Of a stretch of 64,000 nt of DNA, positions 24,479 through 36,200 are shown piece by piece. Position 1 is the first letter of the stretch; each line of letters opens with the position of its first letter. Source of the DNA: Echinometra lucunter (taxonomy: Eukaryota; Echinodermata; Echinoidea; Camarodonta; Echinometridae); the NCBI GenBank assembly GCA_029962745.1, contig CM057156.1, positions 31,663,853 to 31,727,852 of the forward strand. The letters run 5' to 3'. Under the pieces are notes generated by a model that was not told the DNA's origin, made no database searches, and saw only the letters and a program-made list of their open reading frames with translations. Both the position numbers and the translations under genes were made by a program.

Positions 24479-24982
24479 GATTGATTGTTCTCCCCATTTT
24501 TGTTTGTGATGTTCACCCTTGTGGCTGAGTTCATTCCTATTCGTCGACCACGACAGAAGCATTTCAATTACAACAAAAAGGTAACAGAAATAATAACACT
24601 GTAAAGCGTATTGAATAATTCACAGAATGCGCTTTATCTCTTCACTCTTCACATAGTGGTCGGGAACACCAGATATATAGGCCTATCATCTACTGAGCAG
24701 TTTATGATCTTTCGTTTTACATAAAAACAGTGAATACGGCAGCTATTATGTTTGTTCTCTTGTCATGATATTCGTTTATTTTCCACACAATTATACAAAG
24801 TTGAAAGACAGTTCGATGAGTCTGACACCATCGGGTCAGTGGTTTGGGATTTTGGGTTAGAATACTGGATTATGACTGATGAGTGAGGTCTTGGTTGTAC
24901 CATGGACTGAACTTTAGACATGTTAGATAAAGCACATTAAGCATTTCAGGAAATGGTATAACGATTTACTTCCTTTAAGCCA

Positions 24983-25435
24983 TATGCTAGGAGTCCACTG
25001 GGCCGGCGCCAGTTCGCGCCAGTTCGCGCCAATGCAATTTGCTGTGGCGCCTAGTGTCGCCAATAAGGTGCCTAGTGGCGTGCAGTGGCTCAAACTGCCT
25101 CCCAACTGGCTCGTGGTGGCTCGTAACGGCGCCAAATTTGAATTTGGCGGCAAGGAAATTTCAAAATGTTTAAAATTTTCGTCGCGCCACTTGCATCGAG
25201 CAATCAGCGCGAAGTGTCCACCAAGTGGCACCAAATGGCGCAAACAATCCGCCTATTGGAATCCACTGGAATGTAATGGCGCACGCCATGTGACACCTAG
25301 TTTATTCCACTTGGCGACACACAACATGCCGAGCGGACATTAATTCGGCGCCACAGCGAGCCACTACGCGCCAATCACATTGTCTTTGGCGCGAACTGGC
25401 GCGAACTGGCGCCGGCCCAGTGGACTCCTAGCATA
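24983..25435. mobile_element. MITE with perfect 50-bp TIRs, TA-flanked
   Basis: The first about 50 bases are exactly the reverse complement of the last about 50. They start TATGCTAGGAGTCCACTGGG and continue with CCGGCGCC and two AGTTCGCGCC units. TA stands at both outer edges. The interior is unusually GC-rich, with many GGCGCC and TGGCGC words partly inverted. 453 bp, non-coding. Confidence 0.9.
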
Positions 25436-25872
25436 ACCCAAACTAGGCTTTTTGATTGCGTGATAATATGCCGCTCGTATCAATCACTGCATTGTCGTTC
25501 TGAATGAAGGATTTTCTATGGATCTTTGAAGACTGGGTAAACAAGATAATTTGGTTTGAATTATTGTATATGCCATGTGCATTTTTACCTTTGTATGTAT
25601 ATTTTGAATTCATTTCTTTATGTACATATTTTTATGTGAATGCAGTGCTCTCTGGGAGAGCACGTCCAAAAATGGACTTGAAATGAGATAACCCTGTTGA
25701 AATAGAACTGAAATTTAAAAAATAATAAATAATAAATAAATACCCCATAGTCGCCGTGTGCACAGCACTGTACGGTACACTTGAATTATTCTTCATGTTG
25801 AAATAACATTTAAAGATTAAAATTGTTTTTGGTAATGAAAAGATAAAGATATACATGTTCAATGTTGTTTCT

Positions 25873-26209
25873 TAAAGTGCGGTTTTCACGGGCATGACGG
25901 GGCACGCGAACGATTTGCGAAGGATGCGAATGTCGAAAAAATGGCAAAGTCCAACATTCGCGTTTTATGCTCCAAAAGTTCGCTGAACATGCGCGGGGGT
26001 TCGGAAGATTCGCCAATTGTTCGTGTTTAGTTCGGCAGAATTTCAAAAAAGTTTGAAATTTTTGCGAACGGTTTCCGCATCCCTCGAACAATGACTGACA
26101 ACACTTCCGAACCTCCGTCCAAGTTTGGCGAAATTTCGAAGCATCCAATTTTTTTTCGATATTCGCATCCTTCGCAAAACGTTCGCGTGCCCGTGAAAAC
26201 CGCACTTTA
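25873..26209. mobile_element. long-TIR MITE, 337 bp, TA-flanked
   Basis: Left end TAAAGTGCGGTTTTCACGGG, right end the inverse (CCCGTGAAAACCGCACTTTA). Complementarity continues inward with GCACGCGAACG, TTTGCGAAGGATGCGAAT and TCGAAAAAA. The left arm has one small insertion (TGACGGG). Many TTCGC/GCGAA words fill the interior. Confidence 0.88.
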
Positions 26210-26396
26210 GTTCTAAGCATTTGTTTCAAATTCAAATTCACATGCAAATGGATTCTACGGATCTGGCACATTATCTGGAAGAAAAAGCAGGAAAAAAAAC
26301 CCGAAAGCTCAGCTCATGAATATTTACCGGTTAAAAGATTTTGTTCAATATTTTGATGGCTGAGCGTGTTTAATAATAATGTAGAGATGTGAGTGT

Positions 26397-26503
26397 GTTA
26401 GTGGCGATGCAGCGCACTCGAGGGTGCGACTAGCACGAGGCGCTTGCGCCAAGTGCTTTTGCATAATATTGTAAATACCCGAGATGCCTGCATCGCTACT
26501 AAC
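26397..26503. mobile_element. short palindromic MITE, 107 bp
   Basis: GTTAGTGGCGATGCAG at the left, CTGCATCGCTACTAAC at the right. The next inner bases (CTCGAGGGT against TACCCGAGA) also pair. Confidence 0.6.
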
Positions 26504-27104
26504 ATCACGAATTTAAATCTGTGCATTATTTGTTTTATTAAACGGGTCGGCAGTATGACTTTGTAGTGGAAAATTTGTTAAAACCGCTCCAAATTTCCTC
26601 AGATCGCACAGACAAGGAGGCAACATCTGCTTTCTCTTATGACATCACAAGCGTAGCCAGTGTGATGCGCCCCGGGTGCGCCCCTGAGTGGTAAGCCCAT
26701 CAAAATCCTTGTGATATAGCTAGTAGCTAGACTTCTAGAAAGACCGCGTATTTCACGGCGCGCGTGTCAGTTTTTACGCGCTAGAGGTAAAGTGATGCAT
26801 CCAAAATGCACAATGCTGCACAAAAAATGCACGGCTGGAAGGTTGCGCAGAATTAAAGCATGAACACGTGACATGCATACGCACTCGCTATTGGCTACAT
26901 CCTTGAACCCGTTTTATAATTGTATCTATTAAACAACAATGGTGTTTAAATTAAATATTCCAGTGGTTTGAGGAAGTGAGGGGTAAATTTTCTTGTGTTA
27001 AACTTTCACACCACCAAGTTTGGAGATGTATATAGCTAAATCCAGCACAGGTCGTGGAGCGGTCGGCGTTCCCGACGGGGCACGGCCTTCGAGAACTACA
27101 TAAT

Positions 27105-27496
27105 TATTGGCGTAAATCCCGGGGGGATGGGGGGATAATCCCCCCCCCCCCACACACACTTTTTCGAGAAGGGGGGATGGCGTGTAGAAATATCCCCCCC
27201 CCCTCATTTTAGGAAAAATGATATTGTAATTATTAATCAGTTGGTGAAATGTTACATAAATATGTCATAAACGACGGTCATATAGTGAAATTTTCATTTG
27301 AAATGCTCTTTAAAAACAAAAAAGTGGGAAAAGTGGTCATTTTTCGCTCGCTCGCAAAATTAAAGAATTATATGTGTGTGGGGTCTGCTCGGGTCAGTAA
27401 GGGTGTGTGTGCGTGTGTGTATACTTTAGTTCACGCAAGAAATTTCGGCAAAAAGGTCGATCATCCCCCACTCCTCAAAACGGATTTACGCTGGTG
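27105..27496. mobile_element. hAT-like MITE, copy C (392 bp, 8-bp TSD)
   Basis: Starts TATTGGCGTAAATCC and ends GGATTTACGCTGGTG, with perfect 8-bp flanks TACATAAT at 27097-27104 and 27497-27504. C and G runs lie inside the left end. It has a single internal CATATAGTGAAATTTTCATT unit with the CGCTCGCTCGC motif. Confidence 0.9.
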
Positions 27497-27536
27497 TACA
27501 TAATATCTCAGAAATAACAGATCGAGCCCCGGGATC

Positions 27537-28700
27537 AATTTATTTATTTATTTATATATTTATTTATTTATTTATCTATCTATCTATTAAAACATCTTTA
27601 TACAGGATTACATGTTCAGATATACTGGTTTTTCAACAAGGTCCTGTTAACATTTGTTTGAAATAAGTAAAAGAGTTTATTAATACAATCATTAAACAGC
27701 ATAAATATAGTAACATATATAAAGTTAGAAAGTTATAAAAATCAGTACACAATAAATAAAACCATCATGAAGAATATGATAATAATATTTACAAACATTC
27801 CAAAAAAGATCTACAATTGAAATATAACTTCTCATAAAACAATTTAAAAGAATCGACTGTTTGAGCATTTTGTATAAAGTTAGGGATAACTTTGTTATTT
27901 TGTCGCCCTGCGTGGCTGACAGGTTGTAGTTTTTGCTCTGAAATTTTGTGTATTCTGTGATTGTAATATTGTGCATTCTGACTTTTCAGTTGCATCATGT
28001 AAATTTGTTATCTGCATGGATACACCTGGCCAATTTAGGATTGTGTTTTGGCAGTATTTGGTGAGAAATTTGATGTGATATTTTTTGCATTGGTTTTGAG
28101 CCATACTAGATTTGTAAGTCGTTTTGTACAATTGTAGGCTCTGTATTGCATATCTGCTGTGCCTACACACATGTATGTTACTTAATTTTACCATTCATGT
28201 TCACTCAACTTTAGAGGCTATTGTATTGTAAAAGTCATTGATCTTCTGGCAGTACAATGGATCTTTTGGGACTTTGGCTCATCATCAACATTTTGTCTAC
28301 TGTTCAAGTCTCAACTACAGCACACCGACAGCCACCGGGCCATCACCGGGCATGGTGGCGTCCGCCTCATGAACTCGAGGTCGTGGGTTCGATCCCCGGC
28401 CGAGTCATACCAAAGATTTACAAAAATGGGACCTTCTGCCTTCTAGCCAGGCGCTAGTTTCAAATATTATAACATCATCGGCATATATTGTTATAACTCC
28501 AGATGTAATAGATTGTGATATGTCATTTATAAACAGTAAAAATAAAATCGGAGCAAGTACTCCTCCTTGTGGTACTCTGACAGTTCTTTTTTAGCAGAAA
28601 GTTTACCTTGTGAGAGTACAGCTTGTTTTCTTTCATACAGATAAACCAGGCAGCCAGGAGGAAGAGGGAATTTCTTGCTATTCTGGCTCTGGAGATAGTA
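27537..28700 (-). mobile_element. LINE RT fragment with 3' tail, interrupted by a SINE
   Basis: On the - strand 28690-28600 encodes YERKQAVLSQGKLSAKK, and after a frameshift 28592-28470 encodes VPQGGVLAPILFLLFIND and ITIYADDVIIF. These are RT motifs B/C with the YADD active site. A tRNA-derived SINE then interrupts (28336-28454). Below it, 28194-27780 has frames resembling a LINE C-terminus, with VIPNFIQNAQTVDSFK at about 27885-27840. The - strand 3' end is a TTTA/TATC-type tail at 27537-27590. The part between palm and C-terminus is incomplete. The palm is secure, the C-terminal part less so. Confidence 0.7.
28336..28454 (+). mobile_element. tRNA-derived SINE (head and start of body)
   Basis: GGGCATGGTGGCGTCCGCC is followed by AGGTCGTGGGTTCGATCCCC. 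The second holds the B box of the RNA polymerase III promoter (GGTTCGATCCC, 28386-28396). A non-tRNA body with CCAAAGATTTACAAAAATGG and TTCTAGCCAGGCGC comes next. The cloverleaf is not preserved, so this is a SINE and not a tRNA gene. It sits inside the - strand LINE. Confidence 0.75.
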
Positions 28701-28720
28701 GAAAGAAATAAAATAGTTAA

Positions 28721-29223
28721 GAAAATGAATAAATAAACAAAATAGTATAAAGCAAAATATTTCATTAAAGTAAATACTGTTTTTCACTGATTATGTTGAG
28801 TGTAATGTACTAGTAACAGACATGACAGAGGGGTTAGGCCTGGCAAATAGGCTGAATACTCTTTTATTTTGCTGGTGTCGCGTTTGTCCAAATCTTTCTA
28901 TAGTTTTCTTTACAATGGTTCACTTTTTTCCGCCAGCAAGGCTAGTTGATTTGTTTATAGGAGGCATCTCATGAAAATGAATAAATAAACAAAATAGTAC
29001 AAAGCAAAATATTTCATTTAAGTAAATACTGTTTTTCACTGATTATGTTGAGTGTAATGTACTAGTAACAGACATGACAGAGGGTTAGGCCTGGCAAATA
29101 GGCTGAATACTCTTTTATTTTGCTGGTGTCGCGTTTGTCCAAATCTTTCTATAGTTTTCTTTACAATGGTTCACTTTTTTCCGCCAGCAAGGCTAGTTGA
29201 TTTGTTTATAGGAGGCATCTCAT
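28721..29223. repeat. tandem duplication, two 252-bp units
   Basis: Unit 1 is 28721-28972 and unit 2 is 28973-29223. They differ by only a few bases (TATAAAGC/TACAAAGC, ATTAAAG/ATTTAAG, GAGGGG/GAGGG), so the event is recent. It lies about 140 bp before the exon that starts the SLC43 gene. Confidence 0.95.
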
Positions 29224-29359
29224 GACCTTTCCCTTCTTACTTCTCCATTCGTCTAAATTGGTTCGATACACTTTCAACTACACCACTGATTTATAAGCCA
29301 ATATTTATTATTTTTAGTGTAAATTTACTATTTTCTACCTTGTCTCTCTTTTTTTCCAG

Positions 29360-29460
29360 CCCTACATCTCGAGCCCTTACTGTCATCTTTACAACTCACA
29401 AGAAGACCACGTCTTCCGCCGTCCCGTCTTCCATGAACACAGACTCCCACTGAAGTCAAG
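29360..29460 (+). promoter_or_regulatory. 5' UTR part of the SLC43 first coding exon
   Basis: A pyrimidine run ending in CCAG at 29356-29359 looks like a splice acceptor. If so, 29360-29460 is untranslated leader joined to a further 5' exon that I could not place. The context before the ATG is GTCAAGATGG, a good animal initiation context. Confidence 0.5.
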
Positions 29461-31235
29461 ATGGCTTTGGAGAGGCAGATCACCTTATTGATAGGTTGCC
29501 TCGAAACGCTCTTCTACGGAGGCACCATATTCGGTTGGCCCTCACTGGTATTCGTCCTGAAGGACATCGGCTACTACGCAGAGGACTGTCTGCTGACCAG
29601 TGATGACGTCACTACTCCAGCCTCACCACCACCATCACCGCCACCTTCTGTCAGTCCTTCTGTGTCCCATGATGACCATCAGGGATTTATGGGTAGATTA
29701 ATCTCATCCATTAATATATCTCTCTTCCAAAATTGGTCAATCAGAGGAGAGGCCATTCTGAGTTTGTGCTATCTAAAACGCGACCATATTATTTCATGAT
29801 TTATTGACAAGGTTAGACCTACAGAAATGTTTAGGGCGGTCGGTCTCTTAAAAATCAATGGGTAAGGATTAGTTTATCCGTGATCTTGATGAAAATTTTA
29901 GTTTTCGTCAGCATCTTCGTTAGGATTCCAAATTTGTGGGGATTGTTTCCTTTGTTGGCGAATATATATTTCCCAAAATTCAACAAGTCTAGTTTTATTA
30001 TTTGCACACTATAGCCTATTCAAATAACGTAGTTTGTCGTACACTGTAGAAAATATTGGGTAAAAATTTAACCAGCACGAGGGTAATTATATGTTCAACC
30101 AACTTTGGCAATATTTTTACCCAATGCCACTGAATGTGGGAAGCACATCGTCCAGTTAGGGTAAAAATAAGCAGTAATTACTTCAGAATGGGCAAAATTT
30201 CCATCAAATTGGATAAAAAGAAACGCCCAAGGAGAAATGCCCAAAGTTGGTTGGACACTTAATTACACCCGTGGCACATTTGTACCCAATATTTTTAGAG
30301 TGTATATAGTGAGAGGAATTATGATTAATTTCCTCCCCCCCCCCCCCCCCCCCCCCTCTCTCTCTCTCTGATTTTAGATGACGCACCCAACGTTTCATTG
30401 TCGGCAGTCTCTTGTGATTCTCAGGACGCCAGTCTACAGCTCGTATTTTCTGTAGCTATTGCCATCCAGCTCTTTTGTTTCTTTCCCGTGGGTATTCTCT
30501 TTGATCTCTTGGGGACCAGATTCACTCGACTCTTCTTCAGGTATGTAGACTAATATTTGCCAGTAAAGTAGTCCAAAGGAGAAGGGGTATATTTTTTTAA
30601 TTTTTTTTATTTTTTTATTTTTTTTTATTTTTAGGGTGACTCCTTTGACGGGGTGAAAACATTGTACCAGTTACCTGGACAGCCTACTCACGGTAGCCAC
30701 ACAGCAACTCTAAACATTACTACGCTTTTTGGAGTGGCATATCAATTTCGGATCTACCCATCATAGTGGATGTTGGGTGAGGGGGTTAAATTGCCCCGCT
30801 GTAGTTTTTTTTTTTTTTCTTATCAATTTTATCCAAATCTCCTGACTTTTTTTTCATCTTAAAAGTCTGCTACTGCTTGTCGGGAACCTTATGATGGGAT
30901 TCAGCTCTCCCGACCTCCCCGGTCTGCTTTATCCTGGAACAATCCTCACCGTGGCTGGTGGAACTGCGGTTATCATCTCAAACATGGAGGTGTGTAGATA
31001 AGTATAAGATGGCCAACAATATATACCTCAATCATTTCATGTACAGTAGTGTGTGTGTGTGTGGGGGGGGGGGGAGCGTATGATGAGCCTTTCATGTCAT
31101 AAGTCTACAATCATTCACTAAATCGAGTGAGTGAATGATAGAAGGGTACAACCATTCACCCACTCGAGTGAGTGAATCTAGTAGACTTATGTGAGGAAAG
31201 GCCCGCCATAGGGGCGTGAGTGTATTTGTGTGTGT

Positions 31236-31290
<55 letters not shown>

Positions 31291-33160
31291 GCTTTACACA
31301 GAAATGTGTGGTAGTTTCTCTTGTGTCAAGTTTACATCAACGCATGATCACGGTATTATTATTAACATCAAATGCAACAATTATGTTTAGACAGGATGAT
31401 CAATTCCTTCTTTTTTCGTGTGACGTATTTTGTTGAGACTCAGAAAGGTGTTAAAACTGGATAATGGCTCTTTTTAAGTCCAGCTTTCACACCATGCCTA
31501 TTCATTATGATTCGGTACTTTGGCGATAACAACTTTCAATCATTTCATGAATGACGACAGGATGACTAAAGGGATTTTCACTTTCTAACTTTAAATTCCA
31601 CTCAGATTGGTAACCTGTTCCCATCGCACAAGTCGACAACCATCACAGCTTTACAGGGTTTGTACGGATCCGCCCAAGTCGTCGCCCTCATAATAAAGGT
31701 ACACTTATATAATGTTGTTAGGATATAAGCGGGGGGGGGGGATGTTGGGGTAGGATTAATTAATGTAAATAGTTTTATTTAAAGTCATCAGTGTAGTTTT
31801 GCTCACGAACTGTTCTCTCTCTCTCTCTCTCTTTCTCCCACTCTCTCTCTCTCTCTCTTTCTCCCACTCTCTCTCTCTCTCTCTCTCTCTCTTTTGAACT
31901 TTGTTGGTGGTTGAGCCTGATGTTCCTTCCGTGCACCTTGCATCTATTCTGTCGTTACATAATAAGCACTACTTTAATGTTTAAGCTTTTATAATCTGAA
32001 AAAAATGCCTTCATAATGATAGTAAAGTGACTAAAGACATTGACAAGAATCCCACCCCCACCCCTTCCTCTCTCTCTCTCTCTCTTTCTCTTTCTCTCTC
32101 TCTCTCTCTATCTCTCTCTCTTTCTCTCCTTTTCTACTTTTTCCCCGCTAAACATTCACCCTCATTGTAGGTAGCCTACGAAGCAGGGTTTTCTATGCAC
32201 TCGACTTTCTTCATCTCCGCTGGCTGCACCATCCTACTAAACATAAACACCTTCATCTTCCTACCGGTCCATCATATCCCTTGGCCGCTCCCCCAGGGGT
32301 ACCGGCTCGTCCTTCTCTCCAAAACTTCGTCCAAGGCCACGCTTCCTATCGTGGCCACTGACCTCGACAACAAGGCCTTTGTAGTTGACGAGGAGAAAGG
32401 GGACATTTTCAATGGTAATGAATTAAATATCATTCCCGAGCTTTAATGTAATCTGTGTTACTCCCAATGTATTTACGCCCTATATTGATGTAAATATTTT
32501 TGCACAAGTGTTAGTAGGATAACGTTTGCTGGGTTCGACGCAAGAAATAGATCGACTAATGACGTGCTTAACTTTCGGATTCGTGATGAAATCCATATAG
32601 TTCTATCCATATATTGACGGTGTTGCTCTCATAATGGACTAACAAAAACAAGAACCTTGCATCTGGGCTTTTGTGGGGAAGATAAGCTATATCGCAAATG
32701 GAAAAGTTTGAACAACTCCACAATAATTAAGCAGGCAACCTGACACCGAAACCTTATTTTTATGTTATAGGAGATCCGAACATGACTGAAGTTGACAAAA
32801 GTAAAATGACAACAGAAAACAATCCTGACAATAATCACGGTTTTGCTGCAAAGACGCCCTCACCGCCCTCGACAGTCCAGGTTCCTGCGCACTGGGCTGA
32901 GTACACGTCACTCAAAGCTTGTATACTGTCATCTACATTCTGGGTTATACTCTCGTGGCAGGCAATTCTAGAACTAGATGTCATATTCACCTTGGGTATC
33001 TTGAATTATTATTTGACTCAACTGGCCGATGGCGACACAGACGTTGGTACGTAGACCTCCTCCTCCTCCTACTCCTCCTCCTCCTCCTCCTCCCTCCTCC
33101 TCCTCCTCCTCCTCCTTGGTCTTCTGCGTCCTTTCTTCTTCTTCTTCTCCTTCTTCTTCT

Positions 33161-33207
<47 letters not shown>

Positions 33208-36200
33208 TTCTTCATTCTCCTCCTTTCTTATTGCGATATTCAGCCAGATATCAGGATGATGTGATAACCATTTTGATCTTGTGATCATTGGCGTCAATCA
33301 GGGGTAGTTCCCCCTAAAAAAATAATGGTGGGGGACACCATAGGGTATGCCCCCTCACAAAAAAGTAACCTGGGGATCTTCTTTATTTTATTATCATTAT
33401 TATTATTTTTGTTGTTGTTTTGTTGCTTGTCTTTTTTGGTCTAGGCCCCCTCCCTAATAAAAAAAAATAAGCCGAGGATCTTTTTTTTTCGCTTTTTGGC
33501 AATTTTCGGGTGCATGCCCCCCCCCCACACACACACACACATACATACATACACACAATTTTACTCTGAGAACCCCCTCTTTTTTGGAATGTCCTACCAA
33601 ATATAAGACAGATTAACGCTCCCGTTGTGAATAATCATTAAATAACTGAATTTTTTTCATGCAAAAGGCCTATGTCTTCTGTCTGTGCTAAGTGATATAA
33701 TAATATAATCATCAGACTACATTGTTCATCTGAATGCACTGAATTAAACCATTGTTTTTTTCATGCAAAAGGCCTATGTCTTCTGTCTGTGCTAAGTGAT
33801 ATAATAATATAATCATCAGACTACATTGTTCATCTGAATGCACTGAATTAAACCATTGTTTTCTGATTTGTTTTCTGCAGTGAGTTCCTATACGAATGTC
33901 TTCATTATAACACAGCTGACCGCCATATTTATAGGACCTCTCAGCGGGCTTGTCATCGACAGAAATAAAACAGGACCGTGTAAAAAAGGTAGGATGATAT
34001 CATTCTATTTGTGATTTTTCCTACATAACAGTACAGGAGCAATGTGAAAATTTACCGAAGGTCTATATTATAATACTTCCGTTGCATAAAATTTACTATT
34101 ATGGTAACTTTGCCATCCATGGTAACTACCATGGAAAACTTGATTTTGATTGGCTGCTCAGCACTGTAACCATGGTAGTTACCACTGATGGCAAAGTTAC
34201 CAAAATGGTTAAGTTTTATGCAACGGGACAATGGACGTGCAATTGCATTTTCGGAGGAAACTGACAGGAGGCAACTGCGTAGTGCTGATTATTAGGTACA
34301 TACGAATGGGCGTATATATGTCTTAACAAGTTTGTTGAATCATCAAACTGACTCAGTCTTGCTGGAAGTCACATCAAGGATTGTAAACATGCAAAACATG
34401 TACATGGGACTACAGAAATTCATGTGGCATGAAAGTTTGCTTTAAGATTGTCAGCTATTTCTTGTCGTTGTCAGGACATTTCAACAGCAGTACTTTTAAG
34501 GCGGCATTTTTGTTATGATATTCTTCCAAACTGCTTTAAAAAGAATAAGATAGTTCACAATTTATCTTCCACATTTATCAGAATTTAACCATCTCTTAAA
34601 GTCGTTATCCTTGACAGTGGTCAATGATAAATTACTCTGAAGTTTTACATCCTTCTTTCTTCCATCCTCTGTCTCCTTACCTCCAAGAACCTGAAACGAG
34701 GAGTCCATACGATGACATTCTAGACTGCTGCATTCCACTCGCTCTAGCAAGTCTCTTTTCTGCCTCTTACTCCTACTTATTCCTTGTTCCCATTCTGGAA
34801 TTCCATTATGTGGCCTACATGCTCATCACCTTCTTCCGTGTGTTCTTCTTTGGTACTGGACCGGTTGCCATTGCTTCCATGTAAGTTAAACTGACTCAAC
34901 GAATTATGCTCCGCGACAATTGCTCCGGGGTTTATCTAGTCAGAGATGCACGGTTAGGATCATACAGAAGCTTAAAAGTTCCAGCGAGGTGACGAGATAT
35001 TTTAGGCCAAAAAGATGAGAAGACAAGTTAAAAGACGAGATGACGAGTGACGAGTTATTGGAACTCCGCAACAACCTATTCCAACAACCTGTCATGTCGT
35101 CGTCTTGTCCAAAGGAAGTCTACTTGCCGAGTTCCAATAACTCGTCATCTCGTCTTCTAACTTGTCTTCTCGTCTTCATGGCCTAAATTATCTCGTCATC
35201 TTTCTGGCACTTTGAAGCTTCCGTAGGATCAGGGTCGCATTATAGTTTTAGGTTAGGCCTAGGGATAGGGGTAGGATTTGGGATAGTGTTTGGTCCAACG
35301 TTAATGATCAGTATTCGGTGCGTAGCTTGTTGCCGAGACATAATTCGTACCACAGAGTGAAGAGAAAACTTAAGGGTTTCTAAGCTTTATGCTCCATGTG
35401 GTGAAGATCGGATAGGGCCTAAGGTTGGGTCAAGAAATGTAATGTTGAAGCTAGAAACGAGACTTGTGTTTAAAAAAATGTTCGTGAAGCTTTGTAACCT
35501 GATAACAATCGCTTTTAATAGTAATTAGCGTAGGATGAAAACTTTGTCAATAACCATAATAACAGCACACATTTTCCACTGTATGACAGATTCCCCCAGA
35601 AGTACTTTGGACGTATTTACGGTATCATCCGGACCATTACTGGATTCGTTACTCTTCTCCAGTACCCTATCTTTATTGTTATTCAAGACTATCTGGATGA
35701 TGACCCGTTCTATGTAAGTTCCAAATAATTCTGTGTATGCATTCAATTTATTATATGTGCATAACCATGGGTCGAAATCCGTCTCAGAAGGTGAGGGGGA
35801 CCCATCCGAAATTTTCAGACCAGCAAACAAGAAAGAGGTAATCAGCCTTCGATGGTGCTTTCTTTTTTTCTTTTTCCTTTTTTTTTTTTTTTTTTTTTTT
35901 TTGTTGGGGGGGCTCAAATTTCACTGTTATTTTTCAAAGTTAACGCAATCGTTTGGGGGAAGGAGACGACTTCCCTGTCCTATAGGATATCCGCCCATGG
36001 ACTCATTATAACCGATGTACAAGGAAGACGACCTATTTTATTTGGGGTTTTTATGAGTTGGTGTGCAATAACCTCCTCCCTGATCTATTCTCCAACACAA
36101 CGTTTGGCTTTAAAAGATAATAAAACATTAGTAGTACTATTAATCTATTATAATAACGATGAAGCGGTCACGCCTGAACGATGACTTCGGTTGGACTTAG

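Noticed and set aside
28341..28420. Possible tRNA gene with a clear B box
   Set aside because: The cloverleaf stems do not form and a non-tRNA body follows, as in tRNA-derived SINEs.
32919..33297. Poly-Glu, poly-Ser and poly-Leu frames after SLC43 exon 6
   Set aside because: They lie in the CTC/CTT microsatellite inside intron 6; the exon ends at a good donor at 33046.
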